Of a stretch of 41,559 bases of DNA, positions 1-7,580 are shown in pieces. The stretch spans positions 1-41,559 of the forward strand of contig JAJBTC010000072.1 of NCBI GenBank assembly GCA_020861095.1, given 5' to 3'. The notes beneath the pieces are model-generated. The model had not been told where the DNA came from. It worked only from the letters and a program-made list of their open reading frames with translations, and made no database searches. The position numbers and the translations under genes were made by a program. Position 1 is the stretch's first letter. Every line of letters starts with the position of its first letter. Origin of the DNA: Bacteroides sp. Its GTDB lineage: Bacteria; Bacteroidota; Bacteroidia; Bacteroidales; Bacteroidaceae.

Positions 1-600
1 GTATATCTTACTGTTCTTTCACCCGATATATTCTTGTAAATTTACAATACTGGAAGCAAACATACGAATTATAATTTACAAAACCAATATTTAACAAAAT
101 TATTTTTAAAAAAGTTAAGACATAATATATCATTGCCAGGAAAAAGCAGGTTCAACGCATATAAAGAAGTCATTGTATTCATTTGTTTCATCCTCCTGAT
201 TATTTAAAAAGCAGGTTATCCGCACTTACTCTATGGAGTTTCTTCAAAGAAGGATGCCTGGTTTTGTTGAAAACCCAATGTAATAAAAGATGTCCTGTGC
301 AATTAAGTTTGATTAAACTTAGTTGTAAAGGTTATAAGATACCATCTGCTGATCTCGAAACAATGAATAAAGGTCAAATTCGGAGAAATATATACGAAGA
401 AGCAAATAGATCTCTATCTGGAGGAAAACCAGTCACCGTGTAAACCAGTATAAAAAGAGACCTTCAGGAACTATATGCTATAGAAAATTATTTAAACTCA
501 CATTTACTCGTTAATTGATCTGTCCGGAACGGGAATATATATACTATTTGTATCTATAGTTATCTCTGAATAGAAACAGAATATAAAACATACCTGAGAT
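1..600. other. AT-rich left flank, no convincing gene
   Basis: This AT-rich stretch has no gene I can support. An 86-codon open frame at 183-443 on the plus strand has no recognisable domain, no clear ribosome binding site and a composition not obviously protein-like, so I treat it as chance or at most an orphan remnant. The phrase AAAGCAGGTT occurs twice nearby (about 145 and 209), flanking about 60 bases, with no obvious meaning. Confidence 0.4.
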
Positions 601-638
601 AAAAACAACCTTTACTACAATCCATGGTAGTAAAGGTT
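601..638 (-). terminator. Terminator of the lemA/TPM operon
   Basis: A perfect 12-bp stem (AACCTTTACTAC at 607-618 with GTAGTAAAGGTT at 627-638) and 8-base loop is followed on the minus strand by GTTTTTATC. It lies about 70 bases beyond the TPM stop codon, where an intrinsic terminator is expected. Confidence 0.8.
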
Positions 639-708
639 ATTCCGTAGATCTGAAATTTTTCTGCTATTTACTTTTTTATTTCTTTTTTATGGTCCTCCAA
701 CCTCATGC

Positions 709-1665
709 TCAGAACTTACTTCTGGCACCTCCACCGCCAGAGCGACCGCCACCATACGAGCGTCCGCCGCTTCGGGAAGAGCTACTCCGGGAGGAACTGC
801 TACGGGAAGTTCCGGAAGAGCTGCTACTGTAGCTGCAACTTCTGCCGGAACTATACGACGTGCTCCTGCCTGAACTGTAATAATTCCTCCCTACTCTTAC
901 CAACATCGGAGTCACCATACTTACTTCTTCCAGATATCCGCAACTGCTACATCTGCGGGTCTCCTTCTGTAACCCCGTAGAAGTATACGTAGCAGGAGCA
1001 AGGATCTCAAGCTTTTCCCGATGAAAAGTAGCTTTCGTACACTTCGGGCATTTTTGCCGTCGTCTCTTCGCACTTCGCACCCAATAGACAATCAGACCAA
1101 TGAGTACACCCCAAAGCAACACACCGATCAGTATACTTATCACTTCCTCCGTCTTTTCGGAAGAAGAGGAGGAAGAAGCATCCATAAAACTTTTTCGTTC
1201 GTAGTCACTTGCTTTCAGATATTCCGCAACACCCTCTACGCCTTTCAGCATCCCTTCGCTATATTTCTCTTCCTTCATAGCCGGAATCATATAGTCTTGC
1301 TGCAAACGATAGCACACCGCATCTGTGAGGATACCTTCCAGTCCGTAACCTGTTTCAAAGACCACAGAACGCTGTACGGGTTCCGTCACCAACAGGATCA
1401 GCAATCCGTTGTCATCTTCCTTTTTACCTATTCCCCAATGGTTGAACAGTTCCGTAGCAAACTCTCTGGAATCACTGTAGCCAATGCTATGGACAGCTAC
1501 TACAGCTACCTCCATACTGTGACTATCTTCCAGTCCCTTCAGGATCCGGTTGATACGATCTACTTCTACAGGATAAAGGATCCCGTCAGGGTTACTGACA
1601 TAGTTATCTCCATCCACCAGTCTCACATTAGGTACGGTACTTACCGTGTAGTCTACTCCCCACAC
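709..1665 (-). CDS. TPM-domain (YgcG-like) membrane protein, start disrupted
   Basis: TPM/YgcG-family protein, usually an exported domain anchored by a C-terminal helix; its biochemical role is unsettled. The TPM domain spans about residues 15-150 (motifs YVSNPDGIL, VFETGYGLEG). A transmembrane helix follows near 175-195, then a zinc-ribbon-like pair CPKC...CSSCGY, and a Ser/Gly/Arg-rich tail ending in repeated SGGG. It lies just downstream of lemA on the same strand, a common pairing. The only conventional in-frame start is GTG at 1665, which removes the signal peptide. The same frame reads LKICFVLCLFSVPALVWG from 1710, a typical signal peptide, but is closed upstream by TAA at 1720-1722; before that stop a short frame MDMQQFVERTVR begins right after lemA. 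Either a nonsense mutation split the gene or translation starts at the CTG at 1710. The domain call is firm, functionality doubtful. Confidence 0.8.
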   Translation of the reverse strand: MWGVDYTVSTVPNVRLVDGDNYVSNPDGILYPVEVDRINRILKGLEDSHSMEVAVVAVHSIGYSDSREFATELFNHWGIGKKEDDNGLLILLVTEPVQRSVVFETGYGLEGILTDAVCYRLQQDYMIPAMKEEKYSEGMLKGVEGVAEYLKASDYERKSFMDASSSSSSEKTEEVISILIGVLLWGVLIGLIVYWVRSAKRRRQKCPKCTKATFHREKLEILAPATYTSTGLQKETRRCSSCGYLEEVSMVTPMLVRVGRNYYSSGRSTSYSSGRSCSYSSSSSGTSRSSSSRSSSSRSGGRSYGGGRSGGGGARSKF

Positions 1666-1763
1666 TAAAGCAGGAACAGAAAACAGGCACAGAACAAAGC
1701 AAATCTTCAGCCAGGATCTTTATCTGACGGTTCTCTCTACGAACTGTTGCATATCCATAAGAT

Positions 1764-2363
1764 TTAAAATTTAATAGCTGGAGCCTTCTCCGAGCCGGCT
1801 TCAGCAGTGAAATAGGCCTGGGGAGAAAATCCGAACAGTCTTCCGAGCAAACTATTCGGGAAACGACGGAGATAGGTATTGTATTTTTGGGAGGCCTCGT
1901 TGAACCTCTTACGCTCCACAGAGATGCGATTCTCAGTACCTTCCAGTTGCACATTCAATTCCTCAAAGACCTTACTGGCCTTCAGATCGGGGTATCCTTC
2001 GGAGATTACCATCATACGGGATACAGCCGTACTCAGTTCCACCTGCACACGCTGATACTGTCTCAAGGTCTCTTCCGTCGGTACTTCAGAATTTATACGG
2101 ACAGAAGCTGCCCGTGTACGTGCCTCAGCAACCTCTTCAAATGCTTTCATCTCATGCGCGGCATACCTCTCAAAGAGAGCCACCAGATTAGGTATCAGAT
2201 CGGCTCGTCGCTGGTATTGGTTCTCCACCTGACTCCAGGCAGCTTGTACACTCTCCTCATAGGTGATCATGGCGTTGTAATGAGAGTTCAACCATAGAAA
2301 ATTGAAGAAATGCAGGGCAAACAGTATCCCTGCGACAATCCAGATTTCTTTATTTTTGTCCAT
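1764..2363 (-). CDS. lemA: LemA family membrane protein
   Basis: LemA-family protein of 199 aa, the usual size. One N-terminal transmembrane helix (about residues 9-26, IVAGILFALHFFNFLW) is followed by the family signature of a long helical bundle: YEESVQAAWSQVENQYQRR, then ADLIPNLV, and later SEGYPDLKAS and RRFPNSLLG. Family topology places the N-terminus outside and the helical domain in the cytoplasm; the function is not well defined. It ends about 4 bases before the short reading frame that leads into the TPM gene, so the two form one transcription unit. The start at 2363 is an ATG, and a TAGATTTG promoter box lies about 45 bases upstream. Confidence 0.93.
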   Translation of the reverse strand: MDKNKEIWIVAGILFALHFFNFLWLNSHYNAMITYEESVQAAWSQVENQYQRRADLIPNLVALFERYAAHEMKAFEEVAEARTRAASVRINSEVPTEETLRQYQRVQVELSTAVSRMMVISEGYPDLKASKVFEELNVQLEGTENRISVERKRFNEASQKYNTYLRRFPNSLLGRLFGFSPQAYFTAEAGSEKAPAIKF

Positions 2364-2404
2364 AGTCTGACCAGTAAATTATCTGTATCTGTGTAGATCA
2401 GTTA

Positions 2405-2412
2405 CAAATCTA
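2405..2412 (-). promoter_or_regulatory. -7 box of the lemA promoter
   Basis: TAGATTTG on the minus strand matches the Bacteroidetes -7 consensus TAnnTTTG, about 42 bases before the lemA start. No good -33 TTTG was seen. Confidence 0.5.
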
Positions 2413-2507
2413 ATCAAATTTACAAGAAACACCTACACGTATTTCTACAAATCGCACCCGTTGCCCATAAAAAGCCCTGAGAAACATTGGTCCCCAACCG
2501 GAAGTGT

Positions 2508-2825
2508 TCATTTCAGCTCTTCATATCTCCATCTGTTCGTTTTCAGATCTACACACCCGTTTCCGCAGAAATTCACTCCTTCCTGTTCCAGCAAGAGCCT
2601 TTGTTCCGACCATCCGGGCACCAGCCGTCCCTGCGCGTTCACCACACGGTGGCAGGGCAAGGCAAGTCCTGTAGCACCTTTCAGCGAAGACCCGACCAGA
2701 CGCGAATAGTTGGGCCTGCCCAACAACCAGGCTATGTCTCCATAGGTAGTCACTCGCCCATAAGGGATCTGAGCAACCACTTCATATACTTCTTTATTGA
2801 AAAGTTCCCGTTCTTTGGGTTCCAT
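2508..2825 (-). CDS. MGMT-family alkylated-DNA repair protein (short form)
   Basis: Methylguanine-DNA methyltransferase C-terminal-domain protein, about 105 aa from the ATG at 2825 (MEPKEREL). An earlier in-frame ATG at 2888 lies inside the preceding gene and adds residues that look like a shadow, so I reject it. The domain shows the DNA-binding helix-turn-helix region (PYGRVTTYGDIAWLLGRP), then SRLVGSSLKG and the active-site motif PCHRV with Cys58. Length and lack of an N-terminal domain match the alkyltransferase-like (ATL, YbaZ) subgroup, but ATL proteins carry Trp where this has Cys, so alkyl transfer is possible. The start is 5 bases after the stop of the hybrid sensor, suggesting co-transcription. 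Likely role: recognition or direct repair of O6-alkylguanine. Confidence 0.88.
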   Translation of the reverse strand: MEPKERELFNKEVYEVVAQIPYGRVTTYGDIAWLLGRPNYSRLVGSSLKGATGLALPCHRVVNAQGRLVPGWSEQRLLLEQEGVNFCGNGCVDLKTNRWRYEELK

Positions 2826-2830
2826 AGGCT

Positions 2831-5539
2831 TTATCCTCTGCGTCTGAGAAAATCCGTAGGGCTTTCTCCATATTGTTCTTTGTAGCATTTGGCAAAATAA
2901 GAAGGTGAACTGAATCCGACTTCATATCCGATCTCCGACACACTCTTATCCGAAGAGGCCAGCAATGCTGCTGCCTTTTTCAGACGGGCCATACGTAGCA
3001 ACTCATTCGGAGCATAATTGGTCAGTGACTTGATCTTCCGGTAAAGCTGCACACGGCTCAGGCCCATCTGCCTGCCCAGGTCCTCTACATTCAGTGACGA
3101 ATCACTCATACGTTCCCCGATCAGGCTGTTGAACTTCTCTACAAATTCCTTGTCTATGTCGCAGATCTCTTCTTTAGCCAGCGAAGGAGCATCGCCAAAA
3201 AACTGTTTCAACCGATGTCTGGTATTTAACAGGTTACGGATGCGGGACAACAACATACGGGAATTGAAAGGCTTAGATATAAAAGAATCTGCTCCACCGT
3301 CGTAACCCTGTATGCGTTCTTCGTCCATGGCGCACGCAGTCAGAAGGATAATGGGAATGTGACAGGTTTGCAATTCACTTTTCAGACGACGGCAGCACTC
3401 AATACCATCCATCCCAGGCATCATGACATCCAGCAGGATCACATCCGGGACATACTTCATCGCCTTCCGTATCCCCTCTGCCGCATCTGCCGCTTCCAGC
3501 ACCGAATACTCGCTACGCAGCAGACCGGCAATGTAAGAACGGATATCGGCATTGTCATCGATAGTCAGCACAGAGAGCCCGAAAGGTTCATATACCTTCT
3601 CTGCCTCCGGTTGTGAACATACATCAGCCGAAAGTTCCTCGTTGAGATTGCTGACAACAGGCAGAGCCTTTTCCGTTTCACAGACAGATACCGGAAGTTC
3701 TACAGCGAATACAGTATCTGTTTTCTCATCGCTCTCCACCTCTATGGTCCCTCCATGCATATCCACAAATGCTTTGACCAATGCCAGTCCTATTCCCGAA
3801 CCACTGTGGCTGCGGTCTATCTTATAAAATCTCTCGAATATATTGCGGATATGTTCCGGCGATATCATATCTCCGGTATTGGCTACAGTGAAACGCAGCC
3901 AGGCAGCATCTTCTCTCCGGACAGAAGAGAGTGTAACTGTCACTTTCCCATTCTCAGGAGTAAACTTAAAGGCATTGGAGAGCAGGTTGAAGTAGATCCG
4001 TTCCAGTTTCTCCGGATCGGCCATCGTGAGGAAATCTGTGTCAGGCATCGGATCGAAAGAGAAACGGATATGCTTCCTGCGTGCCGCCGTCCGGAAAGAC
4101 TCATTCCATCCTTCCATAAGCCGGAGCAGATCTACCGGCAAAGGATGAAATTCCGTCTTACCATTCTCGTACTTACGAAAATCGAGGATCTGATTGACCA
4201 GTCGGAGAAGTATAGTCACATTTTTACGTGCCAGTTTCAGTAACCGATGTTCTCTCTCCGGAAGTTCACCTTCCGAAAGGACCTGATCGATGGGATCGGC
4301 AACCAAGGTCAGAGGAGTACGGAAATCGTGGGAGATATTGGTAAAAAAGACAAGTTTAGCATGGGTAGCCTCTTCCAGCTGCTGCGATAGCCGGATCAGC
4401 TGGTCCCGTTGTTCCTCCAGTTGGATCTTTTGTTCCGACAATTCCCGGTTCAGACGGTTCCTGCTTCGCAAGGTGCGATAAACGATCAGCAAAAGTCCGG
4501 CTACCAGGATCAGGACAGCGAGACTTCCAAACAAGATCAGACGCTGGGTAGCCACCCGCTCGAGATAAAGCACGACCCGCTGGTTCAATGCCTCTACTTT
4601 ACGATCCGATTCATAGATCCGCCGGGTCTGCAGGTTCATCACCCGCGCATTGGTCTGGTCCACAACCGCCGTGTGCAGGATCGTTTCCCGGGCAAACTCA
4701 CGTCCCTCCAGAATATCCATAGCCAGTTGCACTACCTTGTCCCCTTCTGTGGGGTATATAAAAGTAGCATCCAGTTCTTTTTGAAGCACCCTGTCTATCC
4801 CATAACCCTTTCCCGGCAGGGCATCCACCCCGATAAAAGTGATCTCTTCATTTCTTCCCTGTCGCCGGGCTGCTTTATACGCACCTGATGCCATCCGGTC
4901 ATTCTGAGCATATAGAATATCAATCTGCGGAAAACGCGAAAGTATGGTATCCATCCTGTCCTCTGCTTCATCTTCCAGCCAGCCGGCATCTTCCCGACAA
5001 AGCAAACGGATCTCCGGATAAGAATGAATGGCACTCATCAATCCCTGATGGCGCTCCATGGCCGAGGTAGACCCACTCAGCCCGGTGATCTCCGCTATTG
5101 TTCCCTTTCCCTGTAAGAGAGATACTATATAATTTCCCACCGCTTTGCCAACCTCATAATTATCGGCACCGATATAAGCAGTGTAGTTTTCAGAGATGAT
5201 CTTACGATCTACCACGATCACGGGAATGCCTTTATCATAGGCTTCTTCCACAATGGGAGTCAACGGAGCTGCCTCGTTGGGAGAGATCACCAGAAGATCT
5301 ACCCCTTTGTCTATAAAATAACGTATGTCGCTCTCCTGCTGCCGGTTGTCATCCTTCACATTCCTTATCTCCACCTGTACCCCATAGAAATCAGCCTCCC
5401 GACGGATCTCCTGATTCATCTGGTGGCGCCATTCATCGTCACTGCATTGGGAAACTCCAATAACATATCGTGCACTTTCCTGCCGGCAAGAAGTGAAACC
5501 ATAAACAACTAATAGTATCAGTAAGGTTATATATTTCAT
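2831..5539 (-). CDS. Hybrid two-component sensor with periplasmic sugar-binding domain
   Basis: One-piece hybrid two-component regulator, 902 aa. Order: signal peptide (about 1-18, ending FTSC, possibly lipid-modified); periplasmic-binding-protein fold of the LacI/ribose-binding type (about 25-310; VIGVSQCSDDEWRHQMN, VISPNEAAPLTPIV, PVIVVDRKI, YIGADNYEVGKAVG, YAQNDRMASGAY, FIGVDALPGKGYGI); transmembrane helix (about 334-354); coiled linker; HisKA with phospho-His404 in FFTNISHDFRTPL; HATPase (GSGIGLALV about 580-588); receiver with Asp704 in VILLDVMMPGMDG and Lys756; AraC-type DNA-binding domain (about 795-900). Sensors with this periplasmic fold rather than reg_prop repeats include the fructose sensor BT1754 of B. 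thetaiotaomicron. A fructan operon 10 kb away in this window fits a fructose-sensing role, but that is inference. All catalytic residues are present. Confidence 0.93.
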   Translation of the reverse strand: MKYITLLILLVVYGFTSCRQESARYVIGVSQCSDDEWRHQMNQEIRREADFYGVQVEIRNVKDDNRQQESDIRYFIDKGVDLLVISPNEAAPLTPIVEEAYDKGIPVIVVDRKIISENYTAYIGADNYEVGKAVGNYIVSLLQGKGTIAEITGLSGSTSAMERHQGLMSAIHSYPEIRLLCREDAGWLEDEAEDRMDTILSRFPQIDILYAQNDRMASGAYKAARRQGRNEEITFIGVDALPGKGYGIDRVLQKELDATFIYPTEGDKVVQLAMDILEGREFARETILHTAVVDQTNARVMNLQTRRIYESDRKVEALNQRVVLYLERVATQRLILFGSLAVLILVAGLLLIVYRTLRSRNRLNRELSEQKIQLEEQRDQLIRLSQQLEEATHAKLVFFTNISHDFRTPLTLVADPIDQVLSEGELPEREHRLLKLARKNVTILLRLVNQILDFRKYENGKTEFHPLPVDLLRLMEGWNESFRTAARRKHIRFSFDPMPDTDFLTMADPEKLERIYFNLLSNAFKFTPENGKVTVTLSSVRREDAAWLRFTVANTGDMISPEHIRNIFERFYKIDRSHSGSGIGLALVKAFVDMHGGTIEVESDEKTDTVFAVELPVSVCETEKALPVVSNLNEELSADVCSQPEAEKVYEPFGLSVLTIDDNADIRSYIAGLLRSEYSVLEAADAAEGIRKAMKYVPDVILLDVMMPGMDGIECCRRLKSELQTCHIPIILLTACAMDEERIQGYDGGADSFISKPFNSRMLLSRIRNLLNTRHRLKQFFGDAPSLAKEEICDIDKEFVEKFNSLIGERMSDSSLNVEDLGRQMGLSRVQLYRKIKSLTNYAPNELLRMARLKKAAALLASSDKSVSEIGYEVGFSSPSYFAKCYKEQYGESPTDFLRRRG

Positions 5540-5570
5540 AGGTGTGATTTCTCCAATAAGTTCAGGATAA

Positions 5571-5578
5571 CAAATATA
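5571..5578 (-). promoter_or_regulatory. -7 box of the hybrid-sensor promoter
   Basis: TATATTTG on the minus strand, about 32 bases before the ATG at 5539, matches TAnnTTTG. Confidence 0.6.
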
Positions 5579-5911
5579 ATGATTTTACCGGAAGATGGAT
5601 TACCTGACGACGTTTTAATATCTGAGAGTGTACGTTAACAAGGATTTCATGGACTTTGTAACCAGCAGATCATCTGTTTATATGATTACAATAGAGGAAA
5701 CAACACCAGGACTATGGATAAAAGAACAGGCAAGATGGAAGGCAACATCTGTGTTCAGAAAAACAGAGAGTATCCCTATAATCTGGATACTCTCTGATAC
5801 ATATGATATTCTGTATAGTCTGTTCAGATCAGACAGAAGTGCAATGATTACTAAATCGAATATCAGAATGGATTTATTCTTTCTTTTTATGAAGACCTAA
5901 TTGATAATCAA
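5579..5911. other. Intergenic stretch without a convincing gene
   Basis: About 330 bases between the sensor promoter and the outer-membrane barrel gene. A 90-codon open frame at 5628-5900 on the plus strand has no recognisable domain and overlaps a terminator hairpin, so I do not call it a gene. The only clear element is that hairpin at 5757-5795. Confidence 0.5.
5757..5795 (-). terminator. Probable terminator downstream of the OmpX-like gene
   Basis: An 11-bp perfect stem (AGAGAGTATCC at 5765-5775, GGATACTCTCT at 5785-5795) is followed on the minus strand by GTTTTTCTG. It sits about 117 bases after the barrel gene's stop on the same strand. Confidence 0.7.
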
Positions 5912-6469
5912 TTAAAACAAGATATTAATTCCTAATTGAACCTGAGTCAGATCCAGACCCAGTTTGAAAGAATTCGCTTTGCTGTCACCAAACTTTTCGT
6001 TTGTATAACCCAGGAATCCAAATTTACCTAATAATTTAATATTAGGGGCAATGTTGAAAGCAACACCTGGTCTGAAGCCTACTTCAAACTCGTTGTAATT
6101 ATCGTCAAGACCATTCACATGAGTAGTAGTATAAGCAATACCACCGTCAACGAACAGACTTGCCATATCTTTTTTGAAATAGGTATAGCGTACGAATGGA
6201 TTTACCGAAAATGCATTTCCTTTTCCTGATAGCTCTCCGGCATCTACACTCAGGTGAGTATAACCAATAGCAAGACCCAGTCCCCAGGAATCAGAAAAAT
6301 TAACACCGACCTCCGGTGCTATCAGAGCGGCTTTCGTTGCATCACCGCCTTTGGGTTTATAGGTACTGAATCCAACAGAACCTCCAAGCCAGTATTTTCC
6401 ATCGTTTTGAGCGTTAGCTCCCATTGTCAGTCCACTGAGAATAAGAATAGTAAAAATTATCTTTTTCAT
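5912..6469 (-). CDS. Small outer-membrane beta-barrel protein
   Basis: Outer-membrane beta-barrel of the porin-family/OmpX-OmpW size class, 185 aa from the ATG at 6469 (MKKIIFTILILSGLTMGANAQ, a clear Bacteroidetes signal peptide ending ANAQ). The ORF continues 27 codons upstream but that part runs through the promoter and lacks the signal sequence. The mature part alternates polar and aromatic residues in strand-like blocks (YWLGGSVGFSTY, WGLGLAIGYTHLSV, FSVNPFVRYTYF, ASLFVDGGIAYTTTH, FEVGFRPGVAFNI) and ends LGINILF, with the aromatic C-terminus needed for barrel insertion. It is monocistronic with its own strong promoter and terminator. The ligand is unknown; a general structural or adhesion role is typical. 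Confidence 0.88.
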   Translation of the reverse strand: MKKIIFTILILSGLTMGANAQNDGKYWLGGSVGFSTYKPKGGDATKAALIAPEVGVNFSDSWGLGLAIGYTHLSVDAGELSGKGNAFSVNPFVRYTYFKKDMASLFVDGGIAYTTTHVNGLDDNYNEFEVGFRPGVAFNIAPNIKLLGKFGFLGYTNEKFGDSKANSFKLGLDLTQVQLGINILF

Positions 6470-6523
6470 TTTTGTTTCATTTTTAGTGTTTGTAATTCCG
6501 TTATTCAGTCTAGTAATCGGCGG

Positions 6524-6554
6524 CAAAGCTATACAAAAAAGAGTGAGCACAAAA
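6524..6554 (-). promoter_or_regulatory. Strong promoter of the OmpX-like gene
   Basis: On the minus strand TTTTG (6550-6554), 18 bases, then TAGCTTTG (6524-6531). Both -33 and -7 elements of the Bacteroidetes housekeeping promoter are present with good spacing, about 55 bases before the ATG. Confidence 0.75.
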
Positions 6555-6697
6555 CAAACATACTGTAATTCTTACTGAACTTTGCAAAATATATTTTTAA
6601 GTTTCTTATTCTCTTGATGTTAGAAAAACAAATGTTTTTTCACTTATCAATCCTGAATACCTTATTATAAAAAGAAACAGGTAAGCCATATTTTATT

Positions 6698-7580
6698 TTA
6701 CTTTTTTCCCAACTCAGGTAACACAGACAGTCGATACATGAGCACATCCTGACCCGGGATAGTAACCGATTGTGGTTTTTTCAATTGTTTACGGGTGGAG
6801 CCTGCATTTTTATGTTTCCAGAGATCATAGATCTGATAATCCATGGTATCAAAACAGGTCGAACGTTTGGAAACCTCCTCATCGCAAAAATTAAAATCTG
6901 TCCAGTTGATCACATAGGTCCGGGGCTCCGTATTGCGATTCAGCATACAGAAAGCCCAGTCTCCTTCTTCAAGCGGTTTGAACCAGAATTCCAATCCGTC
7001 TTCAGCCTTGAATTTAAGCCCTTGCACACCCAGTTTATCCTGATTAACAGCTATCACCTCTTTATTCAGGATGATTTCTCTGGTTTCTTCCGACATATTC
7101 CGTATGTCGTTCTCTAATATGAGCGGAGCCGCAAGCATACAGCACCTGGAGAAATGAGCCCGGTCCTGGTTGCAGGTCTGCCCATTACCAACTTCGAGCA
7201 TATCGGGGTCGTTCCAGTGACCAGGTCCCGCATATTTGCGAAGTCCCTCCTGCATATCCAATATCTGGAGTACCCCCACGATTTCCAGCCATTGTGGTCA
7301 TATACACAATCGAAGCAATTGTAAATATCCCCTGTAGTGCACCACATATGCCCGGTCTCTCTGGCCCACTCCCAGGGTTTGCTCTGTCCCCACTCACACA
7401 TAGAGAACAGGATGGGCCGACCGGCAGCCAGCAGGGCATCCCTCATCAGGTTGTAGGCTCCTTTGGGATTGATGTCCCACGAATCACACCAGTCGTATTT
7501 CAAAAAATCTATTCCCCAACGGGCATATTGCAGGGCATCCTGGTATTCATGACCGAAACTTCCCGGACATCCGGCAAAGG
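6698..7580 (-). pseudogene. GH27 alpha-galactosidase remnant (truncated, frameshifted)
   Basis: Remnant of a glycoside hydrolase family 27 alpha-galactosidase. The upstream piece (about 7580 down to 7280) reads AGCPGSFGHEYQDALQ, GIDFLKYDWCDSW (the KYDWC segment carries the GH27 nucleophile Asp), FSMCEWGQSKPWEWA and NGWKSWG. The reading then shifts by one base inside a run of five C at 7273-7277 (plus strand) and continues as VLQILDMQEGLRKYAGPGHWNDPDMLEVG through the C-terminal beta-sandwich to ELGKK. A sixth G on the coding strand would restore SWGVLQ. The N-terminal quarter, including the signal peptide, is absent: similarity stops near 7580, where plus-strand sensor sequence begins. No functional enzyme is expected. 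The frameshift could be a sequencing error, but the missing 5' end could not. Confidence 0.88.

Noticed and set aside
183..443. 86-codon open frame on the plus strand
   Set aside because: No domain, no clear ribosome binding site and no protein-like hydrophobic pattern; left as unresolved AT-rich flank.
5628..5900. 90-codon open frame upstream of the hybrid sensor
   Set aside because: It spans a terminator hairpin and has no recognisable family.
7294..7575. N-terminal 95 codons of the 745-codon open frame as part of the sensor
   Set aside because: These codons are exactly antisense to the GH27 coding sequence; sensor homology begins only at about 7576.
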